64,000 nucleotides of DNA from Trichuris trichiura. Lineage: Eukaryota > Nematoda > Enoplea > Trichinellida > Trichuridae. The notes beneath the pieces were generated by a model. The model worked only from the letters and a program-made list of their open reading frames with translations. It did not search any database and was not told the DNA's origin. This document shows, piece after piece, positions 1 through 12,769 of this stretch (its first letter is position 1; every line of letters begins with the position of its first letter). The position numbers and the translations under genes were made by a program. The stretch covers positions 682,001 to 746,000 of the forward strand of contig JBAJFE010000023.1 in NCBI GenBank assembly GCA_037903355.1. Reading direction: 5' to 3'.

Positions 1-867
1 TTAAAGTGGTTACTGTGCGTGCAAAGTTTCCCGGCTGCGCGCGGACGAACCAAATTTACCTTATTCGTGATTGCTGAATTTTCGGGACGAATCGTCTCAT
101 ACTCATTAGCGTTAGATAGAACCTCTGCTTTTGCGTTCAGCTTTGAAAGCGCTGGGATACTGCTGATCCCGAAAGCTCAGCAATCACAAAAGAAAAAAGC
201 ATTATGCACACACTCTTCGGCTTCACAAAATTAAAAATACAAATTAACCGCCAAGTCGATGGATTATTGTGAACGTATTTAACCTAGCAGATCTGCAAGA
301 GCGACTTCCAACCACCATTAAAGGTAGCAAGCAAGTTAAACCCTTATATATACATATATGCTGCAGGAAATGTACGAAATTAGGCATTACGCGTAACACG
401 TAGGCAATCTATGGAAAAAAGAAAATCTTTAGGCAGAGTATGAAATATTTAATATTTTACAGAATCTTTTCACCTATCCTATTCCTTTACAAACCTACAG
501 TGGCGACATCTAGAAGATCAAGTACGCTACTTTGCCTATCACGCGTTCTTTAATCTAAAGCAAAATATAAGGGTAGCACGGCCAAAACTTAGCAAAAAAC
601 AGCGCTCTTTTCTCCGTAGGTGTCGCTACTGTAGCTTTTCGGGATTGCAGGTGACAAGAGCTTAAAAGTTTCCATTGCCAAGAAAGCATACAGCGTATCA
701 AAATAGTACAGACGTTTTATACATTGCCTGTAACATATACATATATTTAGTCGCAGCATATGATGCTCAAAAATAAAAGAAAAGATAGCTGCTTACTAAA
801 GAGATATTCTACAAAATAGGATAGGCAATGATTTAAGCTTTTAAAGAAAAGTAGTTTCCCAACTTAC
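1..867. other. Intronic or flanking sequence with a repeat element
   Basis: Probably lies inside the next intron of the GalNAc-transferase, since its last visible exon ends at a good donor. I found no exon matching the remaining GalNAc-transferase domain on the minus strand. An inverted-repeat element of the telomere-repeat family occupies about 480-760 and is listed separately. Confidence 0.5.
480..760. mobile_element. Inverted-repeat element, telomere-motif family, degenerate copy A
   Basis: Paired copies of the family word TAGGTGTCGCCACTGTAGG lie at about 499-518 (reverse) and 617-636 (forward), facing each other. The outer end GTTTTATACATTGCCTGTAA matches the end of the copy at 50.7-51.4 kb. 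The TTAGGC arms seen in other copies are eroded here. No coding capacity, so a non-autonomous element is inferred. Confidence 0.6.
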
Positions 868-2253
868 GATTGGATATGGGTGAGAATTTTCTGTAGATAT
901 GGCCAACGTGAGAACACGGCGCGTCCACCAGTTGACCTCCGCATTGCCATACTTTGAAGGAAAGTTCGTACTGTTCACCTCCCCATATGTCAAGACCTTC
1001 GTCGTAGCCGCCCAACTGCCAAAACCATTTGGCCGATATTGCAAAATAACCGCCGGCCATAACGGGACTTCGAAACGGCTTGTTCGGTTGCTTCAAGTCT
1101 TCGGGTAGCAAAGGAAGGCGCTAATGCGTACAACAGGCAGCCGTTGGCCACTTTTATACAGCGCGGGATTGCATGCTATGCGCTTACCTTGTAATAAAAT
1201 TCCCAATCCCACGAACCCCTACAAATAAAACCATAAATATACAGATCAAAGGAGTGATTTCCTGTTAAGAAAAAAGAGATATACTTAAAACAACATATAC
1301 ATATAGGATTCGTGTAATTAAAAAAAAGACGTTCATCCACCTTGCGCCGTGATCTTGAATACGATATTCAAACGTTTCATAGTCGATGACGTCAACAAAT
1401 GGGCACACGACCGTACGATAATCCCGCGCTATTGGGTCAAGCAGAGGGGGAAGCCAGTTGTAATTGCACTCCGAATGTGAATCAAGAAATACGAGCACCT
1501 AAAGCAGCAGCATTGTCGAACAAATGAAGCTAAGATCGTTTACGCAAAATGGCTTACTTCGCTAGTTGACCGTTTGGCGCCAAGCAAGCGGGTTCGAATG
1601 AGACCTTCTCTTTTTGTAGCTCGGGCAATTTTAACCAAACCAGGCCAATGGGAGTTCACGTATTCGTCCAGTTGTGCTTTCAGATCGACTTGGCTGCTAA
1701 AGTCGTCGGCCAAAATGATCTCTTGAAGCAATTCGGGCGGAGAGCGATTTACAATACTATATACGGTTCTCAAAAGCACCGACAAGTGCTCATTGTGAAA
1801 CGGAATAATGACGGCCACTCGAGGCAATTCTGCTTTGTACAACTGGCCCAAACAAAGCCGATGGCGTACATCCTTAACCGACCGATTCAAGGCAAGATAT
1901 TCGCTAACAAGAGCGGAAAAGCCATTTTGCTTGTACAGTTTTTCTTTCAATCCCGAATTCTTCAATTCGTCCGACAAATGGTACGGCTGTCCTTGTTCGC
2001 CCGGTCCAAGTCGTTTGGCATCTCTTCTCGTTAAACCATGATCTTCCCAATCTTTCAGCTCTTGCTTCGGTTCGAATTCCCGCCTACTATCAAACGGTTC
2101 GGAAGAGCGCCCGACAAAACGACTACGATGCACAACAATTGTCAAACTGAACGACAACAGTAGGAAAGTAGCAAATCGTTTCCTATGAAATAGCCTTCTG
2201 CAGAAACGCATCAATGGCAGTCTCGAAATGGTGACAATTTTCACCAAGCTCAT
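868..2253 (-). CDS. Polypeptide N-acetylgalactosaminyltransferase, GALNT10/GALNT7-like (5' part, off left edge)
   Basis: Golgi enzyme that transfers GalNAc from UDP-GalNAc to Ser/Thr to start mucin-type O-glycans. Four exons join in phase: 2253-1558, 1498-1341, 1218-1188 and 1120-868. The N-terminus is a type II membrane anchor (basic stretch, then a hydrophobic segment near residues 28-42), followed by a stem. Catalytic signatures seen: [13 protein letters not shown] (the metal-binding DXH), the WDWEFYYKR loop, [10 protein letters not shown] and [43 protein letters not shown] and the WGGEQYE form resemble GALNT10 and C. elegans GLY-7 (family knowledge). The last visible exon ends SPISN at a GTAAGT donor in phase 1. 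The rest of the catalytic tail and the ricin-B lectin domain are not visible in bases 1-867 and should lie beyond the edge. Start at 2253 is the first Met; an internal Met 14 codons on, just before the anchor, is also possible. Confidence 0.93.
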
Positions 2254-5200
2254 TCATTCATACTTCCATCGTCCTGCAAAACAAAATACATATCATATTG
2301 ATGACAAAAACTTTAAGAAAAGTTCTACTGCTTATCCAGCTTTACGCTACTTCAATATGGCTCCTCTCAAAGAAAAAGGAAATAGAAAGCTTTCTTGTTT
2401 TCTGCCCATCCACCGCGTTCCTGCTGGCGGGAAGCGCGTACGCAGTAGAATACTGAGAAAATTAACGAAAACTCGGATGTTAAAATAAACGAAGGACTAT
2501 AATGAAGGCAGCAGGCAGCGGGTGTCTGAAAGTATCATTCATTAAAAGAAATCTCATACTTAGAAAACCAACGTGTCTAATACATGTTGTAGCTTCAAGT
2601 AACAGTAGGCAACGGGCAAACGGATCAATGGAATTTACGAAAAAACGGGATCGAAAATTTAAAGTTTAAAGATAGTGGAGATAAGCCCTAATACAGTGAG
2701 ACGGACCGGCAATGCGAAGTGACAGTCCGATAAAATGGTAAAAGCTAAAAATTGAACCGCGTACGGGCAAAAGTTCTGGGCGCGCACTTTAAATTACAAC
2801 TTCGTTGCCGATTCGGTTGGATACAAAGTTGCGTAAGAGTAGCGCGCCAACTCTGAGCTGCAAACCAATCGAATCTCGACGGGTTGGAAAAAAAATTCAA
2901 AACGACCACTCATTATTAATAGGGACTTTGTACTTTGTTGACGTTGAGCAAACGTCGATGACATGCGACCTTTCGTTGCCGCTTCGACTTGGGCGAATAC
3001 TTTTTTGCAAATGGACATTTTGCCAGGAGGCGGCAGAGCACATTGCTTAAACGAAAATAAGCGCCAGTTTCGCTTGAAGGTTAACGGAAGCTTCCAGTAG
3101 GCGGTGCGCGTACAAGTGATGACGTCATCTTGAAAACTTCACGCCAAAAGCGACACCACGGAGCGCCCACTTTGGGCGTATGGTGTCCCAAAATGGAGTT
3201 TTCGGAAACCTGTACAACTGAGGGCGGCAAGAAATCTTGCAGATTTGAAAACCAGGGAAATACAACTTTTTTTAGCTGACAACTTTGCAAGGAAGCAAAA
3301 TTCTTATGTCTTAGTACGACGGCACCGAATTTAACCTGTGCTTATGTTTTAAAAAAGCGATGAACTCTCCGAGAAGACGTTCAACCTGTGCAGGTCACTG
3401 TCGATCAGCCTATATAATGTTTTGCCACGTTCGAGCGAGTAGCGCTCGCCAAAAAAAAAGTTTGCTCTCTAGTCGAATCCCGAAAACCGTAACAATATCA
3501 CGACATTGCCTATTTACCGCTTCCACGGCGGCGGCAATGGCAAGTCGACCTAATGAACTGAAAAGTGGGCAAACGAAGTTGAAGAAATAAAAAACTTTTT
3601 CGTTTCAGCAACGGCCGACATTAACAATAAAAGAAAAAGTTAAAAGGAACTTCAATTATTCGCACTGCGCTTAGTACTCATCTCATGCAGGCTCAGTCCA
3701 TTACATCGCACAAGTTGCATATGCTAATAAAAGTTAAACGTGTAAAAAATCAGGCGACAAGGGATACTGTCATGATCTGGGACCACGCGCATCCCGAAGT
3801 GCTTTGTGGGCATTTTTCTACGTTTTTTATAGTTTTTCTTATATGGTATAAATGTATAATATTTCTTGCTCAGTTGTAAAATCGTTTTCGCCAATTAACT
3901 GAATCAACTCGTTAATGAAGACATTCTCTCCGCCCTACTTCTTAAGTTCTACAACGTATTACTCCTGTACGTCAGCGATCAAACAATAAAAGCGCTACGA
4001 TCAGTTCTATTACGGGAAGAATAGGCGGAACCGAAAATAAGCAAAATTATAGAGCTAACTTATTAATAGATTATCCTATTATGTATGCAGAAACCGAATT
4101 TTATTAATAAATGAGTATTTGAATGCCCGAAAGTCGCTGGACATTACGACGTAGGTGAAACTGTTGCAAACCGACTAATTTCAACGCAGCAACTTGTACA
4201 ATTTTCGTGTATTCCCCTCCTAAGCGCCTATGTTTTGTTGAGCGCGAAAAATATGACCAAGTTAGCGAAGCTGGAAGACTAATAGACAGCTACCTCGTTT
4301 TCAAGACAAAAAATGCATCAATCTTCTGACCAATACAGTATCAAAAGGGATATGCAGGTTAGTGTTTACTTGAAATTGTTAGAACTAGACTAAATAGGGT
4401 ATGACGCTACATACGGACACATTTGAAAAGTAAGTGTACCAACATTAATATCAAAATACGCTGGATTGATAGTTATAGCAGATTGCAATAAAAAAAGTTT
4501 GCCGGCAGTCTACGAATTAAAAATTGTAATGCAATGCCGCTAATTTTAGACGCTTTAAAAGCTACCATTTGCCACCCAAATAGTAACCCATTACAGTCCC
4601 ACGCGCTTTTGCTAACAAGCATACAAGGCAACTCGTTTTTCAATTGGCGAAACGAGTTAGGCCGTATGTTTAACGAGAGAACGTACGCGCCATCTGCAAC
4701 AAGTTATAATTTCAAAATGAGCGAGCTTTAGAAAACACGATTTGGTATATTCGTCATTTAGGAAATGCCGTTGTTACAAAGCGCGGTTACGTAGCAGAAA
4801 ACATTACTTGGACGAGATAATCCGATGGAATCTTTTGGGGAAAAAACAAGCAAAAAGAAGAACCGTAACCCTTGATTACAAAGACTGAAGCTTGATGGCA
4901 ATGAACTAGTTGCTGCTCGTCTATAGGAGCTATTTTAAAAGCACAAACTAAAAAAGTACTAGTATAAGCAATGCTTTTCGCCTCTGCGCTTTTAAGTCTT
5001 TAAAATTAGCTAGATCGACATATATTACTTGTACATTGTTCAGCTATGCGAATCGTCAAGCTATCTTGACTAATAATGTCACAGGAGCGATACGTGGTAC
5101 TTACTTTTCACAACTTGCCTCGTCGCACAAGTAGAAGCTTATTGCCCGCCGTCCAGCCAGCCAAGCAGCCCGTGCTTTTGCATTCAGCCGAAACGAGCAG

Positions 5201-6845
5201 CAAGCAAACGGTTAAGTAACGTAGTGCACGAAATAAGCGACTCTAATTTTTTTAAAAAAAAAGTTAAAAATGACAACAAATGGCGTTAAAAAGATCGACG
5301 CTTACCCTTGTTGCGCGTACTTACAAAACAAGCAACAAACAAGCAAAGAACGCCGAAATATTCTCGCTAGCGCATTATGGAATTGCAACAACGATACTCC
5401 TTAAAAGGCACCCGTTCAAGCAAGACTAGATAAGGCATACTGTTCTTTATGCAGGTTTGACGTTCCAGATTGCGTGTGAAATACTCATTTCAACTTTTTA
5501 ACATTTCGAACAAGCTGCAGTCGCTCGTTGCGCTGAATAACTGGAATCGAATAGCAAACTTGAAACTCTATTTGCGTATTAAAACAAGAACAAAATAGGG
5601 GAAGGCTGGACGCGACCCGGAAGCTAAGAACAAACTGCAACAGCAAAAAATTGGCAAAACAACCTCTGCGTGAGAACGATACAGCCCTTTGTTGCCCCTA
5701 CGTAGGGTAAGGAACATCTATGGTGGGCGGTCGAAGGTCAAAAGACCAGCATGTCGTTTTTCTGCAACCTGAAAGGCTTTACGTTAAGCGGCATCCTAGA
5801 ACAGTTACATTGCAGCGTGTCAATTTAGGAAAAAAATGTTTATTTTTACTGCTTCAAAACCATTTCGCGCGCAGTGCCACATATCTTTCGTCTATCCTGA
5901 CAATCGTTTAGATTACTGTAGCTGGCGCGTCAGCGCGCTTACGCCGCTATGATTTATTGCGTTAGACAAACAGACGATATGTTTTTGGCAGTGTCAACTC
6001 AATAAAAGCAAAAAGAATGCGGTTAAAAATCAAACTTTTTTTGAAAACTGTCCAGAAGGCCTCATCACCTGAGCACTATTTTTCATACTGTACCGAAAGA
6101 AAAAAACATAATTAAGCCTAAAAACAAGTTAAATAGATGTTTTATTTGAAGCGGACCTTGTAAATTTAATAATAGATTTAGTTTATTGCCGCTACAGTAA
6201 GCGTCGTCGAATTTTTAGAAATTACTTTACAAAAAAAATGGACGAGCGGCTGTTTGTCCAGTTAAAACCGGTTGATGAATTTTTCGCGCCTTTATCGTAG
6301 CGAGCCGAGACATAACTAGCAACTGAATAGGTGCGACTTGCAATCTGTTCGACCGAACATGGGCGGCTGTTGTCAATGGGCAGCGAAGCGTCGTTTGATT
6401 TGAAAAATTCGAGCAACCGTAAACGCCGCGTCCGGTGGGGCACAAAGGCGCTCAAAAATAAAATCCGCAAACCAAAAGTTTACTGATTTCCAAGTAAAAT
6501 AAATCATCGGCAGTAACTTTTTTTTAAACGCTGTTTAGAACAGCACGGCGGGCGGCTAAATGCGATCATTTCACTTTTCTGCAACTTTTTTTTTCAAAAT
6601 CCACTGTTTCCATCCGAAAGCAACGCAGGCTTGGCCCTATTTCACCCAGATTGTAGCTATCAGCGTTACTGGCTGAAAATATACACATTACAAAATGCAT
6701 ATAAGGGAAGTAATATAGAAATTATAAAAATTTCACCTTGCTCTCACTAATGTAGTCAGGTTCACCAACTATGCCGTAGTACAAACTTGAACTGCTAAAC
6801 GAATCCTGCAAAAACAAACAACCTCATTATTAGTGCAGCTGTTCG
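2254..6845. other. Intergenic, no gene recognised
   Basis: About 4.6 kb of AT-rich sequence. Short open frames are present, but none has a recognisable domain, codon pattern or splice-consistent extension. A palindromic CRE word TGACGTCA lies at about 3119. The first few hundred bases should include the promoter of the GalNAc-transferase. Confidence 0.6.
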
Positions 6846-9546
6846 TCAATGGAGCGGCAAAATCTCTCTCTCTCTCACATGTTGGATTCTTTCACGCAGA
6901 CGTTCATTCATAACTATGCGACTTCTCCATCCGGGACTGTTTGTTGTAGAAAAATGCAAAACGTCGTTACTTTCCGCGTCGCTGTTTGGTGTGTAAAAGT
7001 CTGTAGGCGGGAAAAAGACGTGCGGTTCGAACAGACGATCGCCAACGTAGTTTTTCATTTCGGTGTCATATTTTCTGATCAACTGCCCATTGCACGTACC
7101 AAACAGCCAATTATGGTTATCGTAAAAGTTAAACTCGTTGTCATTGATAGTGAACATCTTCTGCATATACGGTAGAAGGTTTGCTTTGCCAAAAATATTC
7201 TTAGTTGTACTTACCCGATTAGCCAAATCGAAAGCATTGATAACATCCTTCCTATTATTCTCCTGTATAACCGCTTTGTGCAGAAATAGCTGATCCTTAT
7301 ATGTATATAGCCAATCAAGTAGAACGTACGATGAGGAGGTTCGCTACTCTTAACGCTTACCTTAATTAGGCGGCTTACGTCGATGGACATGTTGAAGTAT
7401 CCAGCGAAAATCATTGAATCCTCATGCATGTAAGTGTCCATTCTGATCATATACGGACGAGAAAACGTATGCTAATTTAAGTTGAGCTACAAGCTTACCT
7501 GTCTAGAATTTGATTCAAGAATTGTTTCCTCTGCTCGCCTCCTTCGGATGGCCACTAAATATGGTCACTTTACATAACTTCATCGAACAGATATTTAGTC
7601 AAACACCAAAAAAGGATTTTTTTCAACAAGTATAAGTCTACGACATAGCTGTTCTCCTTGTTTGAACTATTTAAGTTGCAAACTAGCGACTCCTTTAAGG
7701 TTAAGTTCATTTTAGCAAATATAGCGCGTAGTAAGACTATTAAAAAGTAGTAAGTAGTTAAGCTCACTTTTGAACAACTATCCAAAAGAGAACGTTCCCC
7801 ATTGAGAACTAAGTTGACAAAGTCGAAAGGTCTGAAAGAAAATTGCAGCGCATAGCGACTGTTGATGCAAAGAAGTATCAATTAGCCTTTACTGGTCAAA
7901 CAGCATCCAACGAGTCATCATGAAACCGACCGGGTCGCCGTCGACTTTACCCAATCTTTCATGATCAATGTTGGAGCTACGCAAATGAGAGTCGCTGTAA
8001 TTTCCATCAACTGGCCTGTACGAGCGATCTAAAATAATTATTAGTACATAGGCAAAGCGATTTGATTCAATGAAATATGTCAGCTTACTTTTATAATCGA
8101 ACAACAATGGTCTGGCAGTATTGCTTACGAAATAGATGCTGCAGATACCCTAAAGCGAAAAAGTTATTTGTAATTGCCCAAAAAAACGCTATTCTTAAAT
8201 AGCAAAATATGATACGATATTGATAACTAATATATTAGCTTGAGCTTGAGCAATAATTCAAAAGTAAATCTTTAAAAATTGGGTTTTGTCGGTTACGCGA
8301 CTCATCGATTAAGGAATGCAGGTTCCTTTCTGTTAAGCATGCGGCCATTTTATTTTGCCTTCACTGATCAGCACACCGCCTATCTTGTTCTGCTCTTACC
8401 TAAGCCTGAATTAAAATACAAGCCTTATGCTTAGGCTTAGGCTTAGGGAAGAGCAGAACAGGATAACGAGTAAAGTTACAGTATGACGCTGAGGTGAATA
8501 CTCTTTGTTACGTATGTATATGCGCGCGTGTTCATTCATCCGCAAGAAAGCTACTGCCAACAGCGTCCGCAGGCAATCGTTCATTCTGAATAGCGTATTC
8601 AGTAAACCAGTCGGCTAAAGTATTTGCCAAATATACGGCTTGAAAAAGCTTCTGTAAAGCTTGTTGCAAAAGAGAAACTTTCCGTGCCATTTCACCGCTA
8701 AGTCAATATCCGCACTTGCCGCGCTGTTTCTATTTTCTGATCAGCGCAAATGACGCCAACTTGAAATCGTTGAACGAATTGAAATTTTAACGCTCGTTTT
8801 AAATTCGCTTTCGCGCAGGCGAAGAAGGCTAGCTGCGGAAGCGCTGTTAGCATAGATGGGACTTTCGCGCGACCAGCCAGCTTCATTGGCAATTAGTATA
8901 TGCCAAAGACAGCAACATATAGCAGATAACAAGTTTTTAACATTATACATAACATTTTGTAAAAAGAAACATATATATGTATGTAATATTTAGTCAAAGT
9001 GCGAAACGCATCTTGACAATGGAGTCTTTCAAAGTCTTGTCACCTACACCCACGCAAACCTGCACTAGCGACACCTACAGGACAACACAGTGTACTTTTT
9101 CCGCTACGTTATGGCTATGCTGCGCTTATATTTTGCCTTAGGCTTAGGTTAAGGTAAAAGACTATAACCTGAAAGATTCTACGATCAAAGTGCTTAATTT
9201 TTCTTGAATCCTTGTCGGCTATCTTCTTTCCACCCAGCTTAAGCCTAAGCTAAGATATGAGAACAGCATAACCACAAGGCTGCGAGAAAAAAAGCACATT
9301 CCAGTATGTAGGTGTCGCCACTGTAGGAATGCAAGGGCATAGCTGAGAATACTCGATTTAACGCTTCTTGGTTTGCCGTTAGGCATTCTATAAAACGCAT
9401 AGAAAATTATACGCATTTTTATACATCGTCTTATATACATATATTTTTTTTCCTTTTGGCGGAAAAGCATGCTTACCAGTGAGTCCAGGTCGTATATTTC
9501 CCTGACCGCGTCGAACATTGTCAAGTCTTTATGTCTGTACAACGTT
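6846..9546 (-). CDS. Unidentified multi-exon gene, C-terminal 288 codons
   Basis: I do not recognise the product. Eight exons join in phase with canonical GT-AG signals: 9546-9477, 8149-8089, 8028-7893, 7831-7768, 7554-7499, 7442-7361, 7295-7215 and 7160-6846 (TGA). Introns are mostly 54-65 bp, with one of 212 bp and a first one of 1.3 kb that contains a repeat. The joined product is hydrophilic, with no obvious membrane segment in this part. It contains DLTMFDAVREIYDLDSL, GKVDGDPVGFMMTRWMLFDQ, ILDRMDTYMHEDSMIFAGYF and NEFNFYDNHNWLFGTCNGQL, and ends in an Arg/Glu-rich tail. The 5' end is not defined: exon 9546-9477 needs two bases from an upstream exon. The consistent phases make this a real gene despite the missing identity. 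Confidence 0.8.
8382..8465. repeat. Hairpin with TTAGGC telomere-type arms (intronic)
   Basis: The left arm has TCTTGTTCTGCTCTTACCTAA and the right arm has TTAGGCTTAGGGAAGAGCAGAACAGGA. The two arms are complementary apart from extra TTAGGC units on the right. It sits in the 1.3-kb intron of the unidentified minus-strand gene. Confidence 0.8.
8970..9465. mobile_element. Inverted-repeat element with TTAGGC arms, copy B (intronic)
   Basis: Nested inverted structure. The family word is at 9083-9103 (reverse) and 9308-9327 (forward). Inside are TTAGGCTTAGGTT at about 9140 and AAGCCTAAGCT at about 9240. AT-rich ends contain CATATATATGTATGTAA and ATACATATAT. Similar sequence in the same order is found at 51.04-51.18 kb. 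The element ends a few bases before the donor of exon 9477-9546. Confidence 0.75.
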
Positions 9547-9565
9547 CTAAAAAGAAAAGGAAATT

Positions 9566-11060
9566 CAAATTATTTTTTTGAAAATCAATAGGCTATTGAG
9601 CAGGTCGTTTCTTAACGCTATTGAAGGCGCATACATTTGCATAACTTTAAGCCCGAACTCTCCTTTGGCAGCTGTCGTACGCGTTCCCGCCAACCGCCAA
9701 ACCTTACTTTTTTTCAGTTCAAAAATAGTACGCACTGCACAATGCAAATATAAGACAGTGGGCGGTCCGCGCACGCCGCCAGTGTTGCCAACCGTAATAG
9801 CATAGTTTGAGCTTATTCAGCATCATTCGTCAAAAGAATGCGTCTAACCACTTTCGGCTTATTTGTATTTCAAACGAAACAGTACCGTCTCAAATGAAAT
9901 GCAAACAAATTGCTTTGAATGGACACTTAATCAATAAGTATTTCTTTGTAATAATTCTGGAAAATTCGTTTTGCTCAATCGATTTTGTTTCAGGAAAAAC
10001 AGTTTGAACAAGGAGAGGTAAGCCCACGTAAAGGCTAGGAAACAATTACGCGAATCCCGAAAACTAATTGTCCAGCTTTAAACTGGCTAAGCTGTAATCC
10101 CAGCAGCAGCAGCAGGACAAAAGATTCAACTTCAAACTAAACAACTGCTTTTGACGCCATTTGGCCTATGTCCTAAGCCGTTCGGTTGAATAACATTAGC
10201 CTTGACCCCCTCCACGACGTGAGAAACTCCCAATTCAAAAAGGGTCAGCGCCATTGCCTAGACAGAGTAATGTTGACCCGTCGAAATAGTCTATCATTGA
10301 TTTTGTCCATTTTGTCAAGGTCAGTCGGTGTTGTTGGCACACAAAATTCCGTCGCATTGTCCATGCGTAAAGTGCCGCGTCAAAACGGCAACTCTGACTA
10401 AGCATATTCCTTTGGTGGTCAAAAACCTCTTCTTCCTCTTTTTGGTAGTCAACAGCTTACTGTAAAGACTTGGGACGGCGACAGGGATGAATTGTTGCCG
10501 AAGTGGCGGCGGGAGATATTTTGCCCGCTATCAAAAGGACAATGGGCGCCCGAAAAAGGCCAGCCGAACAATCGTGTTTACCCGCATTTGTTGTCAACAA
10601 TAACAACCTCTTCGGTCGGTTTCAATGAAGCACTATGCAGACAACAGTCAAAATGTCTGCTCACCGAGTGATCGAGTCCAAAAATGCGCTGTCATTTTCG
10701 ACGCGATGCAAACCTTGAAGATGCACGGCGGCAAATACGGGTTTCTGATCACTTATCTCCTTTGAAACGGCATTTATCCAAGACTCGATGCATTCGTCCG
10801 ACTGCAACGAAAAACGGAGTCGTAACAACAAAGAGGGAAATTTTTAAAAATAATATGACGTCACCTCTTTTGCAAGGAATGAAATATTGGCCGAAATGAA
10901 TACCATTCGGGCATACTGGACGTCCTCCATGGATGCGACTACTGATCAGATGTTGTACAGGAGACCTTAAGTGAAGAGAACCGTTCGTCCAATCCATATT
11001 GACGGGGAGATGCAAAGAATATAGTTTGCAAATGCGGACGAGATCCGGTTCTGCTCTCAC
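9566..11060. other. Probable intron or intergenic region, no exon assigned
   Basis: Lies between the last well-supported exon of the unidentified minus-strand gene and a candidate upstream exon. The phases of those two exons (1 out, 2 in) require at least one more exon here, which I could not place. Confidence 0.4.
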
Positions 11061-11123
11061 CTGTTCTCCAAAATGTCTGTCCAATAGGGGCTGACCAGCC
11101 GGGTGTAAATTCGCTCTTCACTG
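11061..11123 (-). CDS. Candidate internal exon of the unidentified minus-strand gene
   Basis: Bounded by a good acceptor (TTTATATTGCAG) and a strong donor (AG|GTGAGA). It is 63 bp with phase 1 on both sides, and encodes VKSEFTPGWSAPIGQTFWRT. It could belong to the gene at 6846-9546 or to another gene. No family recognised. Confidence 0.45.
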
Positions 11124-11352
11124 CTGCAATATAAACAAAGTTAGAACTAAACGCCAAAGCATGATCGCCGGAGGCTATGCCTCCTTCTCCGTTCATGTTT
11201 TCTGTTACATTAATCATTGAACTCTATTAGGCCTTCAAAGTAGTGTCAATGAGGAGGGAACGTACAGACTGAGACGTATACGTCACACAAATGCCCTTTG
11301 GCTGTTCCACTTTGAAATAGTAAGTTTTAAAAGGCACTATTTTCTCAACGCA

Positions 11353-11420
11353 TTGCCTGCAACCGGATCAGCGAACGTCCGGCTTGAAAGCCTTGTGCAG
11401 CTGCTAACCACTAAGCTACA
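11353..11420 (-). other. tRNA-like A-box segment, possible tRNA pseudogene or SINE
   Basis: On the minus strand TAGCTTAGTGGTTAGCAGC is a good RNA polymerase III A-box and tRNA D-arm. It is followed by a small stem GGCT/AGCC where an anticodon arm would lie, and by CCGGA/TCCGG flanking GTTCG where a T-arm would lie. The anticodon loop is too short, the T-loop too long, and no acceptor stem forms, so it is not a functional tRNA as read. Confidence 0.35.
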
Positions 11421-12562
11421 ACGTTTTCCTTCAAAAGCCAAAAACAAGCACATGTCATCTAACGCGCATTACGCAACTGCTTCTGTTAACTAAAGCTCAG
11501 CATGTTTGAGTGCGTATTTGCAAATCCAAGGAAAACTAGCCGTCCGGAATTTTCGTTTGCTCAGTTTCTCAAATCGGCCTGCCAACTGGGAGACGCAAAA
11601 AAAATTGGATTGCCAGCGACCGGGTGAGTGAGCCTTGGCAAAAGTAGCGAAAATTCTTATACGGAAAAAAAGCAACCCCGACCAACCTATTTCCCACCCT
11701 TAAGAAGGCAGGAAGCTTAGGGATAATGAAGGCTTTTAAATTCCAACGAAGCCAGGAACCGCGCGCGCTTAAAAGTGAAATTCCAATGGTCAAATCGCAT
11801 AGCGGACATTTCTCACGCCCTAAAAAAAGTCGAAGCAGCGAACATGCTAAATATATTAACAAGACAAGCGCTCTTGTAGTTATGCAAATTAGCAGATTGT
11901 GCTACAGGTCGATTTTGCAAAAGTATGGTCGCTTGAACAGCCTTACCGAAATGGTGGCGGCCAAAAAAGGGAAAATAGCCGGCGACGAACTTGAGCAGCG
12001 TTTTATCGTGGAATCCAAAGCTGAAGCTATTTTTATACGCAAAACAATGAGAAAACAAACACGTGCTCGATCAATGAATGACTCATTGATTGGCTGACAG
12101 TCAATTCTTCAACAGCGCGTATCCCCTTACTCGTTTCGTTGGCCAAAAATGCCCTACTAAGCAAAAGCCGGCTGAAATGACTTTACGTTGCTTCGCACTG
12201 ACGGAATGCGTAGCTATTTTGACTTTTCTTTTTCAAAGCGCTGCTGTCTACTCGCTTTAATTCCTCTATAGTCAAAGCTCGTTTGTTTGCAGCTATCTTG
12301 CCTGCTCGGTCGGCTGCCCTACGTACAAAATACCTATATTGCGTACAGCGACAATAAGGAAACAATTTTAACGTGCCAACTTATTGAGCATACAGCGCAA
12401 TGTGGGCTGCCCGATTCCCATTAGATATATTAGTAATAAACGACAGGCAACACTAAATAATTACACAGTCTATGAAAGGCAATATCCCGCTTTAGAAATG
12501 CGCATGAAGAGGAGCGCTCAGCTGCCAGAAAAAGCTACATAATCGGACTGGTCAATAATATG

Positions 12563-12769
12563 TTAAGTAATCCTTTTTGGGACAAAGTCTTTGCGCATAT
12601 ATTCGAAAAAGACCGGCTGGAAAGTTCTGCATTTAGATTTCATTCTAAATAAGGAAAAGTAAAAGTTCACCTTAAATGTTGAGGACAGAAGTTGACTAAT
12701 GAAGTCCGGAAAGTGCACTATGCCATAGCACGTCGAGTTGAATATGTTAGCAGAAGTTATAGCGGTCAA
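12563..12769 (-). CDS. C-terminal two exons of an unidentified gene
   Basis: Exons 12769-12671 (33 codons, phase 0 on both sides) and 12616-12563 (ending TAA) are separated by a 54-bp GT-AG intron, the usual size in this window. They encode TSANIFNSTCYGIVHFPDFI and PVFFEYMRKDFVPKRIT. No family recognised. The 5' end is not located. It may be a separate gene from the one at 6846-9546, because it ends in a stop. Confidence 0.45.
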   Translation of the reverse strand: MTAITSANIFNSTCYGIVHFPDFISQLLSSTFKVNFYFSLFRMKSKCRTFQPVFFEYMRKDFVPKRIT

